The notes: generated from the letters alone by a model not told the origin. Shown: positions 9,527 to 18,824, numbered from the stretch's first letter. The stretch is 64,000 bases of DNA from Actinopolymorpha rutila (GCF_013407855.1 NZ_JACBZH010000001.1:4092001-4156000); one strand, 5' to 3'. Program-made: numbers and translations.

Positions 9527-9572
9527 GGGGATGGCTCCTCGCTGGGTCAATCGCGGGGGGGTGAGGCGGATC

Positions 9573-9962
9573 CTACGGCTCGTCGGTGTGCACCGTGCGG
9601 GGGTGGCGAGCGTGGTCGCCGAGCTGCTGTACGCCGGACACCAGGCCACCCACCAGGTCACCGTCGGCGAACGCCGACCGCATACCCAGCACCACCAGCT
9701 GGCAGTCGGTGTCGCGGAGGTGGCGACGGGCTTCCGTGCCGGTCACGATCTCCAGCTGGCGCCGGCCGGGGTCGACCATCACCAGAACGCTGTGTTCGGG
9801 GACCGCGAGCTCGGCGTGCAGGCTTTCGGCGTACCCGCGAGCGGGAGTCTCAGCTGGGCCGACGTAGACGGAGAAGCTCAGGCCGGAGAGTTGCTCGGCG
9901 ACGCGTACCGCGCGTTCGATGTCGGCGCGCTCACGCGGGCTGAGCGTGTCACCACTGGCCAC
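9573..9962 (-). CDS. DUF5130 / TPM-like domain protein (Rv2468c-like)
   Basis: A 129-residue protein beginning LSPRERADIERAVRVAEQ after a short leader. GTG 9962 is chosen because GAGGGGG precedes it by ~6 nt and it overlaps the upstream stop by 14 nt, as expected for translational coupling. The core (LSFSVYVGPAE..GYAESLHAEL..HSVLVMVDPGRRQLEIVTG) matches the actinobacterial DUF5130 family, a TPM-like alpha/beta fold of unknown function. The homologue next to pepN in mycobacteria is Rv2468c. No signal peptide or membrane segment is seen. The partner CtaJ-like gene lies directly upstream. Confidence 0.7.
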   Translation of the reverse strand: MASGDTLSPRERADIERAVRVAEQLSGLSFSVYVGPAETPARGYAESLHAELAVPEHSVLVMVDPGRRQLEIVTGTEARRHLRDTDCQLVVLGMRSAFADGDLVGGLVSGVQQLGDHARHPRTVHTDEP

Positions 9963-10329
9963 CCGCGCCCCCTCGTCCGGCGCCGGTGGGGCCTTCGGGA
10001 CCGCCTGTGGACCGCCCGGTGCGGTCGGCCTCCGCGCTCTCCTCGTCGCCCGGCCGGTCGCCGAACCACTCCGGCTGGCCGCTCCAGGAGGCGCCGGACT
10101 GCACGCGCGAACCACGGATCAGCGACGGCGTCAGCACCAGCAAGGTGATCAGCGCGAACAGCCCGATCGGGATGCCGCCGTAGATGCCGAGCACCTCGAT
10201 CATCGGCATCGGCGGTTCCTTGGTCCAGGTGTCGGGAGTCCCCGCCAGCGCGACAGCCGCCGAACCGACGGCACCGACGGTCGCGAGGGAACCCACGACG
10301 AGAACACGCGGCAAAGCCCGACCGATCAT
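9949..10329 (-). CDS. CtaJ-like small membrane protein (probable aa3 oxidase accessory subunit)
   Basis: A 126-residue protein with two hydrophobic segments: an N-terminal one (~5-30, signal anchor-like) and IYGGIPIGLFALITLLVL (~48-66). A Gly/acidic tail ends in GAGGQW. ATG 10329 follows GAAGGG by ~8 nt. In mycobacteria the gene upstream of Rv2468c encodes CtaJ, a single-helix subunit of the aa3 cytochrome c oxidase in the bcc-aa3 supercomplex, whose C-terminus is also Gly-rich and ends in W. Identification here rests on position, size, helix and tail. The extra N-terminal hydrophobic segment is unlike mycobacterial CtaJ as I recall it. It overlaps the DUF5130 gene by 14 nt. Confidence 0.5.
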   Translation of the reverse strand: MIGRALPRVLVVGSLATVGAVGSAAVALAGTPDTWTKEPPMPMIEVLGIYGGIPIGLFALITLLVLTPSLIRGSRVQSGASWSGQPEWFGDRPGDEESAEADRTGRSTGGPEGPTGAGRGGAGGQW

Positions 10330-10356
10330 CGCCCTACCCTTCGTCACGGAGCACAA

Positions 10357-10638
10357 CCGTACTCACCCTCGCCCGCACTCGCGCGAGTGCCCCGCCGTCG
10401 AACCCCGGGGCACACCACGGCGCAACCATCGGGGCACACCACCGGGCATGGATGGGGCAACCACCTGGCAACCGTCGAACCGGGCGGACCACCCATCCGG
10501 GGACGAACCGCCCGCGAACCGAACCACCTCGTGCGCCCGGGCAACACCCGCCATCACACGGGCTGGTGCCTGTCCGCTCAGGGCACCCTCTTAGGCTCGG
10601 GACGGTCCGACGTCCCCGCGCCACCTGGGAACCCACTG
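10357..10638. other. intergenic region upstream of the CtaJ-like and MscS genes
   Basis: 282 bp between divergent starts. It contains the 12-bp palindrome ACTCGCGCGAGT near 10377-10388 and imperfect repeats of ggggcacaccac. No ORF here has coding character. Confidence 0.5.
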
Positions 10639-11550
10639 ATGTCCCTCGCTCTCACCTGGGAACGATTCACCGCGCTCGCCGACGTGCCCGCACACATCGC
10701 GTTCCTGATCGTGCTGGGTGTCGCCGTCCGGTTCGCCCTTGCCCGGCTGATCGACCGGGTGGTCGGAACGACCGCCGGGCTGCCCAGGCCGAAGAACTTC
10801 CTCGGCAGCCAGAAGGCGGCGGCCCTGCTGGCCAGTCCCGGCGGGCTCTACCACGAGCGCCGGGCCCAGCGCGCGCACGCACTGGGATCGCTGTTCAAGA
10901 GCATCAGCACCGCGGTGATCTTCGGCGTCACCTTCCTGATGGTGCTGGAGCAGCTCGGCTACAACCTCGCGCCGATCATCGCCAGCGCCGGCGTCGTGGG
11001 TGTCGCGATCGGCTTCGGCGCCCAGAACCTCGTCAAGGACTTCATCTCCGGCGTGTTCATGCTGCTGGAGGACCAGTACGGCGTCGGCGACGTCATCGAC
11101 ATGGGCCAGGCCACCGGCACCGTGGAGGGCATCGGCCTGCGGGTGACCCGGCTGCGGGACGGCGACGGTGTGCTGTGGCACGTCCGCAACGGCGAGATCG
11201 TACGCGTGGGCAACAAGAGCCAGGGCTGGTCCAGCCTCGTCCTCGACGTCTCGGTCGCCTACGACGAGGACGTCGCGCAGGTCGAGGAACTCATCAACGA
11301 GACCGCTCGCACGCTCAGCGACGAGGACGAGTTCCGTGACCGGATCCTGGAGGCGCCGCACGTCGTCGGGATCGAGGAGGTCAACGGCGCCGCGCTGACC
11401 CTGCGGGTGATCGGCAAGACCCGGCCCAACGAGCACTTCGGCGTACAGCGGGAACTGCGGCTGCGGCTGAAGGCACTCTTCGACGCCAAGGGCATCCGGG
11501 TGCCCGCGCCGATCTGGCCCGGGCAGCCGGGCCAGGCCGCCGGGGTGTGA
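10639..11550 (+). CDS. MscS-family mechanosensitive channel
   Basis: A 303-residue membrane protein; ATG 10639 begins MSLALTWERFTALAD. There is an N-terminal helix (~18-36), a helix at ~85-105 (AVIFGVTFLMVLEQLGY) and the pore helix IASAGVVGVAIGFGAQNLVKD, the Gly/Ala-packed TM3 typical of MscS. The cytoplasmic beta domain follows (VGDVIDMGQATGTVEGIGLRVTRLRD and ..GEIVRVGNKSQGW) and then the C-terminal alpha/beta domain. It releases solutes on hypo-osmotic shock. A longer ORF extends 720 nt upstream but has non-coding composition. Only a weak SD is seen. It is convergent with osmC. Confidence 0.85.
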   Translation: MSLALTWERFTALADVPAHIAFLIVLGVAVRFALARLIDRVVGTTAGLPRPKNFLGSQKAAALLASPGGLYHERRAQRAHALGSLFKSISTAVIFGVTFLMVLEQLGYNLAPIIASAGVVGVAIGFGAQNLVKDFISGVFMLLEDQYGVGDVIDMGQATGTVEGIGLRVTRLRDGDGVLWHVRNGEIVRVGNKSQGWSSLVLDVSVAYDEDVAQVEELINETARTLSDEDEFRDRILEAPHVVGIEEVNGAALTLRVIGKTRPNEHFGVQRELRLRLKALFDAKGIRVPAPIWPGQPGQAAGV

Positions 11551-11579
11551 CCCCCGGCCGGCCCGTTCCGGTGTGACGT

Positions 11580-12008
11580 TCAGACCAGCGCGGCGTCGAG
11601 GGTGATCTTGGTGCCGGCGAGCGCCTTCGACACCGGGCAGTTCTCCTTGGCGGTCTCGGCCGCGGTCGCGAACCCGTCGGCGTCCAGACCGGGCACGGTG
11701 GCGCGCACGGTCAGGTGGATGCCGGTGATGCCCTCGCCGGGCTGGAACGTCACGTCCGCCTTCGTGTCGACCTTCTCCGGCGGCGTACCCGCACCGGCGA
11801 GCCCGTGCGAGAGAGCCATCGAGTAGCAGGTCGAGTGTGCGGCGGCGATGAGCTCCTCCGGGCTGGTCCGCCCGCTGGCGGCGTTCTCGGCCCGCGACGC
11901 CCAGGTGACGTCGTAGGTGCCGATGCCCGACGAGTCCAGCGAGACTCGGCCGGCCCCCTCCATCAGGGAGCCCTCCCAGTGGGCGTTCGCCGTACGCGTG
12001 GTGGCCAT
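11580..12008 (-). CDS. osmC: OsmC-family peroxiredoxin
   Basis: A 142-residue cytosolic protein. ATG 12008 has GGAGG 6 nt upstream. The two catalytic cysteines of the OsmC/Ohr family are present, Cys61 in AAAHSTCYSMAL and Cys124 in KENCPVSKAL. The spacing and the N-terminal TANAHWEGSLMEGAG fit the OsmC rather than the Ohr branch. OsmC reduces organic hydroperoxides through a dithiol cycle, here probably with lipoyl or mycothiol-linked reductants. It is convergent with the MscS gene (29 nt between stops); both are osmotic-stress related. No operator was recognised. Confidence 0.9.
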   Translation of the reverse strand: MATTRTANAHWEGSLMEGAGRVSLDSSGIGTYDVTWASRAENAASGRTSPEELIAAAHSTCYSMALSHGLAGAGTPPEKVDTKADVTFQPGEGITGIHLTVRATVPGLDADGFATAAETAKENCPVSKALAGTKITLDAALV

Positions 12009-12097
12009 GGATCCTCCGGTCGTTCGGTGGTCGTTCGGGTGGTTTCGTCCTACCACGCCATCCTGCCCTGCGATCGGCCCGTCCCACCCGCGGCCCC

Positions 12098-12149
12098 GCC
12101 GCTGTCATCCGCCGCTGTCATCTGCCGCTGTCATCTGCCGCCGTCATGC
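12098..12149. repeat. four tandem copies of a 13-bp unit
   Basis: The unit gccgctgtcatct is repeated at 12098, 12111 and 12124, with a degenerate fourth copy at 12137. It lies between osmC and the ABC importer operon, in a 375-bp gap that otherwise holds only promoter-type sequence. Confidence 0.85.
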
Positions 12150-12383
12150 GCCGATGGCTCACCGCAGCGTCACTCGCGTTACGGCTCGGTGTCCGATCCG
12201 CCCCGCCCCTTGACCCGGCCCACCGCCGGACGTCAGCATTCGTCGACGATCTTCGTCAGTTACTTGCCTGGCACACAGCTCGGCAGCAACTTTCTTGTGG
12301 GATCGCGTTCGTGACAGCCCACTTCGTGGATCCCGTGCACCGCACCGTCGCGGGGACCCTCGTGGTCGTCTCAGGAGGAGCCC

Positions 12384-14210
12384 ATGCGGACAGTCACCCG
12401 ATCGCGGACGAGAGCCCTCGCCGTCCTGGCGGCGGTGTTCGCCGTGGTCGCGCTCGTACTCCCGGCCGGCGTCGGGCACGCCGAGGAGGCGCCCGCGCAG
12501 AAGCAGCCGAAGCAGCTGGTCGTGGCCGCATCGCAGTCGGTGGACACGTTCAACCCGTTCATGTCGTTCTTCGCGATCGGCTACACCGTCGCCGGGCTGA
12601 CGTACGACTCGCTCATCGACTGGAGTGCGAAGGACTTCAGGCCGATCCCCGGCCTGGCCACGAAGTGGGAGGAGTCGGCGGACCACCTGACCTGGACCTA
12701 CACGATCCGCAAGGGCGTGAAGTTCTCCGACGGCAAGCCGCTGACCGCGCACGACGCGGAGTTCACCTACCGCCTGATGATGACCGACAAGGCGGCCCGG
12801 GCGTCCTCCTCCGACCTGGTGGAGAACTTCGCCAGCGTGAACGCGCCGAACGACACCACCCTGGTCATCAAGCTCAAGCAGCCGACCAACCAGATGCTCG
12901 CACTCGACAACGCGATCGTGCCCGAGCACATCTGGTCCAAGGTGAAGAACATCGGCGACTACAAGAACTTCGACTTCCCGCTGGTCGGGTCCGGGCCGTT
13001 CCAGGTGGTGGAGTTCAAGACCGACCAGTACATCCGGCTGAAGGCGAACAAGGACTATTGGGACGGCGCGCCCGCCTACGACGAACTCGTCTTCCGCTAC
13101 TACAAGACCCCCGACGCCAGTGTGCAGGCGCTGCTCGCCGGTGAGGTCGACCTGGTGAGCGGCCTGACCCCCGCGCAGTACAAGGCGCTGCGGAACAAGC
13201 CCGGGATCACCCTCAACCAGGCGCAGAACCGCCGGTTCGGCTCCATCACGTTCAACGTCGGCGCGCGCACCAAGGACGGCAAGGCGTTCGGTGACGGGCA
13301 CCCCGCACTGAAGGACGCCCGGGTGCGGCAGGCGATCCACCACGCCATCGACAAGGACGAGCTGATCAAGAAGGTCAACGACGGCCTCGCCCAGCCCGGT
13401 GTGAGCTACATCCCGCCGATCTTCAGTACGTACTTCTGGCAGCCCAGTGCGTCGGAGAAGGTGAAGTTCGACATCGCCGAGGCCAACCGGATCCTCGACC
13501 AGGCGGGCTACAAGCGCGGCCCCGACGGCATCCGGCGGATGCCCGGCAACGGCCGGCCGCTGAAGTTCCGCCTGCTCAACCACGCCGACACCCCGTCGGA
13601 GGCCACCGACTCCGAATATCTCAAGGGCTGGTGGAAGCAGATCGGCATCGACACCAAGATCGAGAGCGCGGACTTCACCAAGCTCAACGACCTGCTCTAC
13701 CTCGGCAAGTACGACATCATCTTCTCCGGCTGGGGTGTCGGGCCCGACCCGACGTCGATCCTCAGCCTGCACACGTGCGGGGTGCTCCCCGACGACGCCT
13801 CCGGCACCCAGCGCGACACCGACACGTTCTACTGCAACCCCGCCTACGACAGGCTGCACGAGCAGCAGAAGCGGGAGAGCGACCTCGCCAAGCGGGCGCA
13901 GCTCGTCAGGCAGATGCAGCAGATCCTCTACACCCAGGCGCCGGTCATCACCCTGCGGTACGCCGACACGCTGGAGGCCTACCGCAGCGACCGGTGGACC
14001 GGCTTCGTCAAGCAGCCCGCCAAGCAGGGCATGATCTCCGGCCAGCAGGGCAACTGGGCCTACGTCTCGGCCAAGCCGGTGGTGAAGGAGGAGCAGAAGG
14101 AGTCGCGCACCGGCCTCTACCTCGGCGGCGGAGCGGTCGTCGTCGTGGTCGCCGCGGCCGCCGCGCTGGTCGCGGTGCGCCGCCGCCGGACCGCCGACGA
14201 GCGGGAGTAG
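12384..14210 (+). CDS. ABC transporter substrate-binding protein, SBP_bac_5 family, C-terminally anchored
   Basis: A 608-residue extracytoplasmic binding protein; ATG 12384 follows AGGAGGAG. A Sec signal peptide ends near GHAEEA (~34). The family-5 pattern is clear: PIPGLATKWEES..HLTWTYTIRKGVKFSDGKPLTAHD, VRQAIHHAIDKDELI and ILYTQAPVITLRY. There is no lipobox Cys. Instead, residues ~575-597 (LYLGGGAVVVVVAAAAALVAV) followed by RRRR form a C-terminal membrane anchor. It is first in a five-gene operon with two permeases and two ATPases. The substrate is likely a peptide, opine or other small amine, judged only from family. Confidence 0.88.
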   Translation: MRTVTRSRTRALAVLAAVFAVVALVLPAGVGHAEEAPAQKQPKQLVVAASQSVDTFNPFMSFFAIGYTVAGLTYDSLIDWSAKDFRPIPGLATKWEESADHLTWTYTIRKGVKFSDGKPLTAHDAEFTYRLMMTDKAARASSSDLVENFASVNAPNDTTLVIKLKQPTNQMLALDNAIVPEHIWSKVKNIGDYKNFDFPLVGSGPFQVVEFKTDQYIRLKANKDYWDGAPAYDELVFRYYKTPDASVQALLAGEVDLVSGLTPAQYKALRNKPGITLNQAQNRRFGSITFNVGARTKDGKAFGDGHPALKDARVRQAIHHAIDKDELIKKVNDGLAQPGVSYIPPIFSTYFWQPSASEKVKFDIAEANRILDQAGYKRGPDGIRRMPGNGRPLKFRLLNHADTPSEATDSEYLKGWWKQIGIDTKIESADFTKLNDLLYLGKYDIIFSGWGVGPDPTSILSLHTCGVLPDDASGTQRDTDTFYCNPAYDRLHEQQKRESDLAKRAQLVRQMQQILYTQAPVITLRYADTLEAYRSDRWTGFVKQPAKQGMISGQQGNWAYVSAKPVVKEEQKESRTGLYLGGGAVVVVVAAAAALVAVRRRRTADERE

Positions 14211-14219
14211 CCGCCACGC

Positions 14220-15305
14220 ATGAGCATGGACCCCTCGCTGCTCGCGGAGTCGCCGGGCGCTGCGCCGAACAGCTCGAACGGTAGGAACGACCCGGGCCGC
14301 GGCGGCGCCGGCTTGGGCCCGGCTGCTGCCGGCCGCGGCTTCGCGAAGTACGCCCTGGCCAAACTGGGCGGCGCCGCGGTGTCGCTGCTGATGGTGGTGT
14401 TCTCGGCGTTCTTCCTGTTCCGCATCCTCGGCGGCGATCCCGTCGACGCGCTGACCAGGGACGTGCCGACCACCCCCGCCGAACGCGCCGCGCTGCGGCA
14501 CCGGCTCGGCCTGGACCAGCCGCTGTCCCTGCAGTTCGTGCACTACCTGCAGGGAGTGCTCACCGGAGACCTCGGCCAGTCGTACCAGTACCAACAGCCC
14601 GTCACCTCGCTGATCGGCGCCCGGCTCGGCGCCACGGTGCTGCTCACCGGCACCGCACTCGTGCTGGCCGTGTCGCTCGGGCTGTGGATCGGCACCCGCG
14701 CCGGCTGGCGGCAGGGCAGCACGTTCGACAAGGTGCAGGTGGGCGTGTCGCTCACGCTGTGGTCGGCACCGACGTTCTGGTTCGGGATGATCGTCATCAT
14801 GGTGTTCGCCCGGTACCTCGGGCTGTTCCCCATCAACGGCATGGTCTCCCCGTACACCCCGGACGGCTTCTGGCCGCAGGCCCTCGACACGCTGCACCAC
14901 CTGGTGCTGCCGGTGCTCACCATGACCGCTGTGATCTACGCGCAGTACGTCCTGGTGATGAGGTCGTCGATCCTGGACGAGAAGGACGCCGACTATCTCG
15001 TCACGGCCCGCGCCAAGGGACTGCGGGACGACGACGTCCGCCGCCGGCATGCCGTACCCAACGCACTGCTGCCCACGGTCACCCTCGTCTTCCTCCAGCT
15101 CGGCGGCGTGGTGGGCGGCGCGATCCTCACCGAGACGGTGTTCAGCTGGCCGGGGCTGGGGCTGCTCGCCTACCAGGCGCTGCGCATCCCCGACCTGCCG
15201 CTGCTGCAGGGGACGTTCCTGTTCTTCTCCACGGCGGTGATCCTGGCCAACACCGCGGCCGACGTCGTGTACCGGTTCCTCGACCCGAGGGTGCGCCACT
15301 CATGA
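14220..15305 (+). CDS. ABC transporter permease, DppB-like
   Basis: A 361-residue inner-membrane permease with six predicted helices. After a ~40-residue polar Gly/Asn-rich N-terminus comes the DppB/OppB-type first helix FAKYALAKLGGAAVSLLMVV. The EAA-type cytoplasmic loop is seen as DYLVTARAKGLRDDDVRRRHAVPNA (~253-277), the contact site for the ATPase. The gene starts 9 nt after the binding-protein stop with a weak GGGAG. Its stop overlaps the next start as ATGA, so the operon is translationally coupled. Confidence 0.88.
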   Translation: MSMDPSLLAESPGAAPNSSNGRNDPGRGGAGLGPAAAGRGFAKYALAKLGGAAVSLLMVVFSAFFLFRILGGDPVDALTRDVPTTPAERAALRHRLGLDQPLSLQFVHYLQGVLTGDLGQSYQYQQPVTSLIGARLGATVLLTGTALVLAVSLGLWIGTRAGWRQGSTFDKVQVGVSLTLWSAPTFWFGMIVIMVFARYLGLFPINGMVSPYTPDGFWPQALDTLHHLVLPVLTMTAVIYAQYVLVMRSSILDEKDADYLVTARAKGLRDDDVRRRHAVPNALLPTVTLVFLQLGGVVGGAILTETVFSWPGLGLLAYQALRIPDLPLLQGTFLFFSTAVILANTAADVVYRFLDPRVRHS

Positions 15306-16279
15306 CCACACCTCCCGACACCGGGACACCCGCCGGCTCCGGCGGGATGCCGGCCGACACCGAGGGGACGGGTGCCGGCGCCGGGACGCTGCGCTCGGTG
15401 CGTTCGGTGGTCCGCGATCGCCGCAGGGCCGCCCTGCTCCGGTTCTGGGCCGGCTACCGGCGCCAGCCCGCCGGGCTGGCCGGCCTGGCCGGGATGGCGG
15501 TCATCGTCGTACTCGCCCTGGCCGCTCCCCTGATCACCGACAGCGCCGGGCTGGACGTCACCCAGGCCACCGGCGACCGGCTGCAGCCGCCGAGCGCCGC
15601 GTTCCCGCTGGGCACCGACGAGACCGGCCGTTCGGTACTGCTGCTCACCCTGTGGGGTGCGCGGATCTCGCTCCTGGTCGGGGTGACGGCCACCCTGCTG
15701 GCGATGGGCATCGGCACCCTGGTCGGCATCGCCGCCGGGCACTTCGGCGGCTGGTTCACCGGCCTGCTGATGCGGGTGACCGACTGGTTCATCGTGCTCC
15801 CCCGCCTGGTGCTGGCGATCGCGCTGGCCGCCGTACTCGGTCCGAGCCTGACCACCATCGTGATCGCGATCGGGGTGACGTCCTGGCCGGGGACCGCGCG
15901 ACTGATCCGGGCGCAGACGCTCGCGGTGGAGGCCCGTCCGTACCTCGAACGCGCCCGTGCGCTCGGTGCCGGCCACTGGCACCAGATGACCCGGCACGTG
16001 CTCCCCAATGTCATGCCGCTGGTGCTGGCCAGCACCACGCTGGAGGTCGCCAGTGCCGTGCTGGCCGAGGCCACGCTGTCCTTCCTCGGGCTCGGCGACC
16101 CCGCCCGGGTGTCGTGGGGCAGCATGCTCAGCCGGGCGAACTCCTCCGGCGCGGTGACGTTCGGCGCCTGGTGGTACCTCCTCACCCCCGGCCTGGCCAT
16201 CCTGGTCGTCGTCCTGTGCTTCACGTTGTGCGGGCGCGCGCTGGAAGCGGTGTTCAACCCGAGACTGCGGGGGCGGTAG
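15302..16279 (+). CDS. ABC transporter permease, DppC-like
   Basis: A 325-residue permease. ATG 15302 lies inside the ATGA overlap with the upstream gene; a longer in-frame ORF runs antiparallel to coding composition and is rejected. After a Gly/Thr/Asp-rich N-terminal ~50 residues come the DppC N-helix and five further helices. The EAA loop reads VEARPYLERARALGAGHWHQMTRHVLPN. The segment ATLSFLGLGDPARVSWGSML is typical of DppC/OppC. It would form the heterodimeric channel with the preceding gene. The next gene starts immediately after its stop. Confidence 0.88.
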   Translation: MTTPPDTGTPAGSGGMPADTEGTGAGAGTLRSVRSVVRDRRRAALLRFWAGYRRQPAGLAGLAGMAVIVVLALAAPLITDSAGLDVTQATGDRLQPPSAAFPLGTDETGRSVLLLTLWGARISLLVGVTATLLAMGIGTLVGIAAGHFGGWFTGLLMRVTDWFIVLPRLVLAIALAAVLGPSLTTIVIAIGVTSWPGTARLIRAQTLAVEARPYLERARALGAGHWHQMTRHVLPNVMPLVLASTTLEVASAVLAEATLSFLGLGDPARVSWGSMLSRANSSGAVTFGAWWYLLTPGLAILVVVLCFTLCGRALEAVFNPRLRGR

Positions 16280-17305
16280 ATGTCGCTGCTGGAGATCCGC
16301 GACCTGGCGGTCACCTACCACGGCTCGCGCGGCGACATCCCCGCCGTCCGCGGTGTCAACCTCGCCTTGGCGCCGGGAGAGACGCTGGGCATCGCCGGTG
16401 AGTCCGGATGCGGCAAGTCCAGCCTCGCGCTGGCCATGCTCCGGCTGCTGCCGGCCGGCACGACCGTCGACGGGCAGGTGCTGGTGGACGGCGAGAACGT
16501 GCTGGGCATGTCCTGGGGGAAGCTGCGCGCGGTCCGCTGGGCCGGCGCGTCCATCGTCTTCCAGGGCGCCATGCACGCGCTCAACCCCGTCCACCGGATC
16601 GGCCGGCAGGTCGCCGAACCCATCCTGGTGCACGAGCGCGTCGGCGTGGCGGCCGCGCTGCGCCGCGCGGAGGACCTGCTCACCCAGGTGGGGCTGCCGG
16701 CGTGGCGGGCCCGCAGCTACCCGCACGAACTGTCCGGCGGGCAGCGCCAGCGGGTGATGATCGCCATGGCGCTGGCCTGCTCGCCGCGACTGGTCATCGC
16801 CGACGAGGCGACCACGGCGCTGGACGTGATGATCCAGGCGCAGGTGCTGGAGCTGCTCGGCCGGCTGGTCGCCGAACGCGACATCGCCCTGCTGATGATC
16901 AGCCACGACCTGTCGGTGCTGTCGGCGCACTGCCGGCGGCTCGCGGTGATGTACGCCGGCAAGGTCGTCGAGCTCGGCCCGGCCGGCAGCGTCTTCGCCG
17001 ACCCGCGGCACCCGTACGCCGCCGCGTTGTCCTCGGCGTTCCCCACCGTCGGCGACCTCGCCTCGCGTGGGCGCCCGCGCGGCCTGGGCGGCGACCCGCC
17101 GGACCCGACCGACATCCCCGGCGGCTGCCCGTTCCACCCGCGCTGCCCGGTCGTACTCCCCGAGTGCTCGTCGACGCCGGTGGAGCTGTGGCCGGCCGGG
17201 CCGGAGCGGGCGGCGGCCTGCGTACGCGTCGAGGGGTATCCGGGGGCTCGCGTCTATGTCGACGGGGCCGACGAGGCGGACGAACGTTCGAGGAGAACGC
17301 GATGA
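16280..17305 (+). CDS. oligopeptide-type ABC transporter ATPase, DppD-like
   Basis: A 341-residue ATPase. Walker A is GESGCGKSS (~40-48), the signature is [15 protein letters not shown], Walker B is LVIADEATTALD and the H-loop is ISHDLSVL. The C-terminal Opp/Dpp extension carries the Cys motif CPFHPRCP, which in some homologues binds an Fe-S cluster. ATG 16280 abuts the upstream TAG with no gap. The last bases overlap the next ATG. It would energise the importer as a heterodimer with the following ATPase. Confidence 0.92.
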   Translation: MSLLEIRDLAVTYHGSRGDIPAVRGVNLALAPGETLGIAGESGCGKSSLALAMLRLLPAGTTVDGQVLVDGENVLGMSWGKLRAVRWAGASIVFQGAMHALNPVHRIGRQVAEPILVHERVGVAAALRRAEDLLTQVGLPAWRARSYPHELSGGQRQRVMIAMALACSPRLVIADEATTALDVMIQAQVLELLGRLVAERDIALLMISHDLSVLSAHCRRLAVMYAGKVVELGPAGSVFADPRHPYAAALSSAFPTVGDLASRGRPRGLGGDPPDPTDIPGGCPFHPRCPVVLPECSSTPVELWPAGPERAAACVRVEGYPGARVYVDGADEADERSRRTR

Positions 17306-18372
17306 CCGACCAGGCGGCCGAGCAGCGGTCCGGTCAGCCCGCCGAGCAGCCGGCCGAGCGGCCGGCAGGGCCGGTCCTGTCCGCCCGCGGCCTGCACGTC
17401 GACTTCGGCGTACGCGGCGGCCGCCGGGCCCGGGCCGTGGACGGGGTCGACCTCGACCTCGCGCCCGGGGAGATCCTCGCCCTGGCCGGTGAGTCCGGCT
17501 GCGGCAAGACGACGTTGGCGCGGGCCATGCTCGGCCTGGTCAAACCCAGCGCCGGCACGCTCAGCTACGCCGGTGCGCCGATGGCCACCTCCGGCGCGGG
17601 GCTCAAGGCGTACCGGCGAGCGGTCCAGCTCGTCCTGCAGGACCCGACCGGCGCGCTCAACCCCCGGCACACCGTCTACGAGGCGGTCGCGGAGGGCCTG
17701 CGCATCCACGGCATCACCGACAACGAACGCGACCGGGTCGCACAGGCGCTCTCCCGGTGCGGGCTGCGGCCGGCCGAGCGATTCTTCCTCGCCTACCCCC
17801 ACGAGCTGTCCGGCGGGCAGCGGCAGCGGGTGGTGATCGCCGGGGCGCTCGTCCTCGAGCCGAAGGTGATCATCGCCGACGAGCCGGTGGCCTCCCTGGA
17901 CGCCTCGGTGCGCGGGGAGATCCTGGCGTTGCTGCTGCGGCTGCGGGACGAGTTCGGGCTGGCGGCGCTGGTGGTCACCCACGACCTGGGGCTGGCGTGG
18001 AGCATCGCCGACCGGCTGGCGGTGATGTACCTCGGCCGGATCGTGGAGTCCGGGCCCACCGAGGAGGTCCTGTCCGCGCCGCGCCACCCCTACACGCGGG
18101 CGCTGGTGTCCGTGCTGCCCGACTCGCCGGTCCCGGGACCGATGGTGCTGTCCGGTGAACCGCCGGACGCGACGTCGATCCCCGCGGGGTGCCGGTTCCA
18201 CCCGCGGTGCCCCGCCCTGGCCTCCGGGGCGTCCGAGGCGGCCGGGGTCGCGCCGTCGTGCCTGCGTACTCCCCTGCCGGTGCTCGGCGCCGAGCAGGAC
18301 CGCCATCACGTCGCCTGCCACCTGGCGACTGCCACGCCGCCGCCTGTTGTCACAATGGAACGCGATGAGTGA
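17302..18372 (+). CDS. oligopeptide-type ABC transporter ATPase, DppF-like
   Basis: A 356-residue ATPase. ATG 17302 is preceded by GAGGAGA and overlaps the upstream stop as ATGA. Walker A is GESGCGKTT, the signature is [15 protein letters not shown], Walker B is [12 protein letters not shown] and the H-loop is VTHDLGLA. The DppF tail has CRFHPRCP. The first 25 residues are Gln/Ala/Pro/Glu-rich and poorly conserved-looking. It completes the importer. Its 3' end overlaps the globin start by 8 nt, so glbO may be transcribed with the importer. Confidence 0.92.
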   Translation: MTDQAAEQRSGQPAEQPAERPAGPVLSARGLHVDFGVRGGRRARAVDGVDLDLAPGEILALAGESGCGKTTLARAMLGLVKPSAGTLSYAGAPMATSGAGLKAYRRAVQLVLQDPTGALNPRHTVYEAVAEGLRIHGITDNERDRVAQALSRCGLRPAERFFLAYPHELSGGQRQRVVIAGALVLEPKVIIADEPVASLDASVRGEILALLLRLRDEFGLAALVVTHDLGLAWSIADRLAVMYLGRIVESGPTEEVLSAPRHPYTRALVSVLPDSPVPGPMVLSGEPPDATSIPAGCRFHPRCPALASGASEAAGVAPSCLRTPLPVLGAEQDRHHVACHLATATPPPVVTMERDE

Positions 18373-18763
18373 GACGTTCTACGAAGCGGTCGGCGGCCAC
18401 GCCACCTTCGAGCGGCTGGTGGCCCGGTTCTACGCCGGGGTGGCGACCGACCCCGAGCTGCGGGCGCTCTACCCCGAGGAGGATCTCGCCGCCGCCGAGG
18501 TGCGGCTGCGGATGTTCCTCGAGCAGTACTGGGGCGGCCCCCGCACCTACTCCGAGCAGCGCGGTCACCCACGGCTGCGGATGCGGCACGTACCGTTCGC
18601 GGTGACCGAGGACGCCCGCGACCGCTGGCTGCGGCACATGCGGACGGCCCTGGACGAGCTGGGCCTGGACCCCGAGCACGAGCACCAGCTGTGGACGTAC
18701 CTCGTGATGGCCGCCAACTCAATGGTCAACACCGTCGAGGGGCAGCGGCCCAACCTGTTCTAG
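18365..18763 (+). CDS. glbO: group II truncated haemoglobin (GlbO)
   Basis: A 132-residue 2-on-2 globin; ATG 18365 overlaps the ATPase stop. The group II landmarks fall at the same residue numbers as in M. tuberculosis trHbO: Tyr36 (CD1), proximal His75 (F8, in MRHVPF) and Trp88 (G8, in RDRWLR). Tyr23 is at B10 and the YWGGP motif is at 55-59. The protein binds O2 and probably detoxifies reactive oxygen or NO at the membrane. In mycobacteria glbO likewise precedes the GH13 glucosidase gene, as here. Confidence 0.93.
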   Translation: MSETFYEAVGGHATFERLVARFYAGVATDPELRALYPEEDLAAAEVRLRMFLEQYWGGPRTYSEQRGHPRLRMRHVPFAVTEDARDRWLRHMRTALDELGLDPEHEHQLWTYLVMAANSMVNTVEGQRPNLF

Positions 18764-18824
18764 GGAGCGCCGCACCCTCGCCTGGCCTTGCCGAAAACCC
18801 TCTCGACCGGGAAGCTACCCCTCC

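Noticed and set aside
9919-10638. N-terminal extension of the MscS gene
   Set aside because: It runs antisense to the CtaJ-like and DUF5130 genes and through non-coding DNA. ATG 10639 begins the first transmembrane helix.
12159-15299. 1046-codon minus-strand ORF opposite the importer genes
   Set aside because: Shadow of three well-supported genes; no recognisable motifs.
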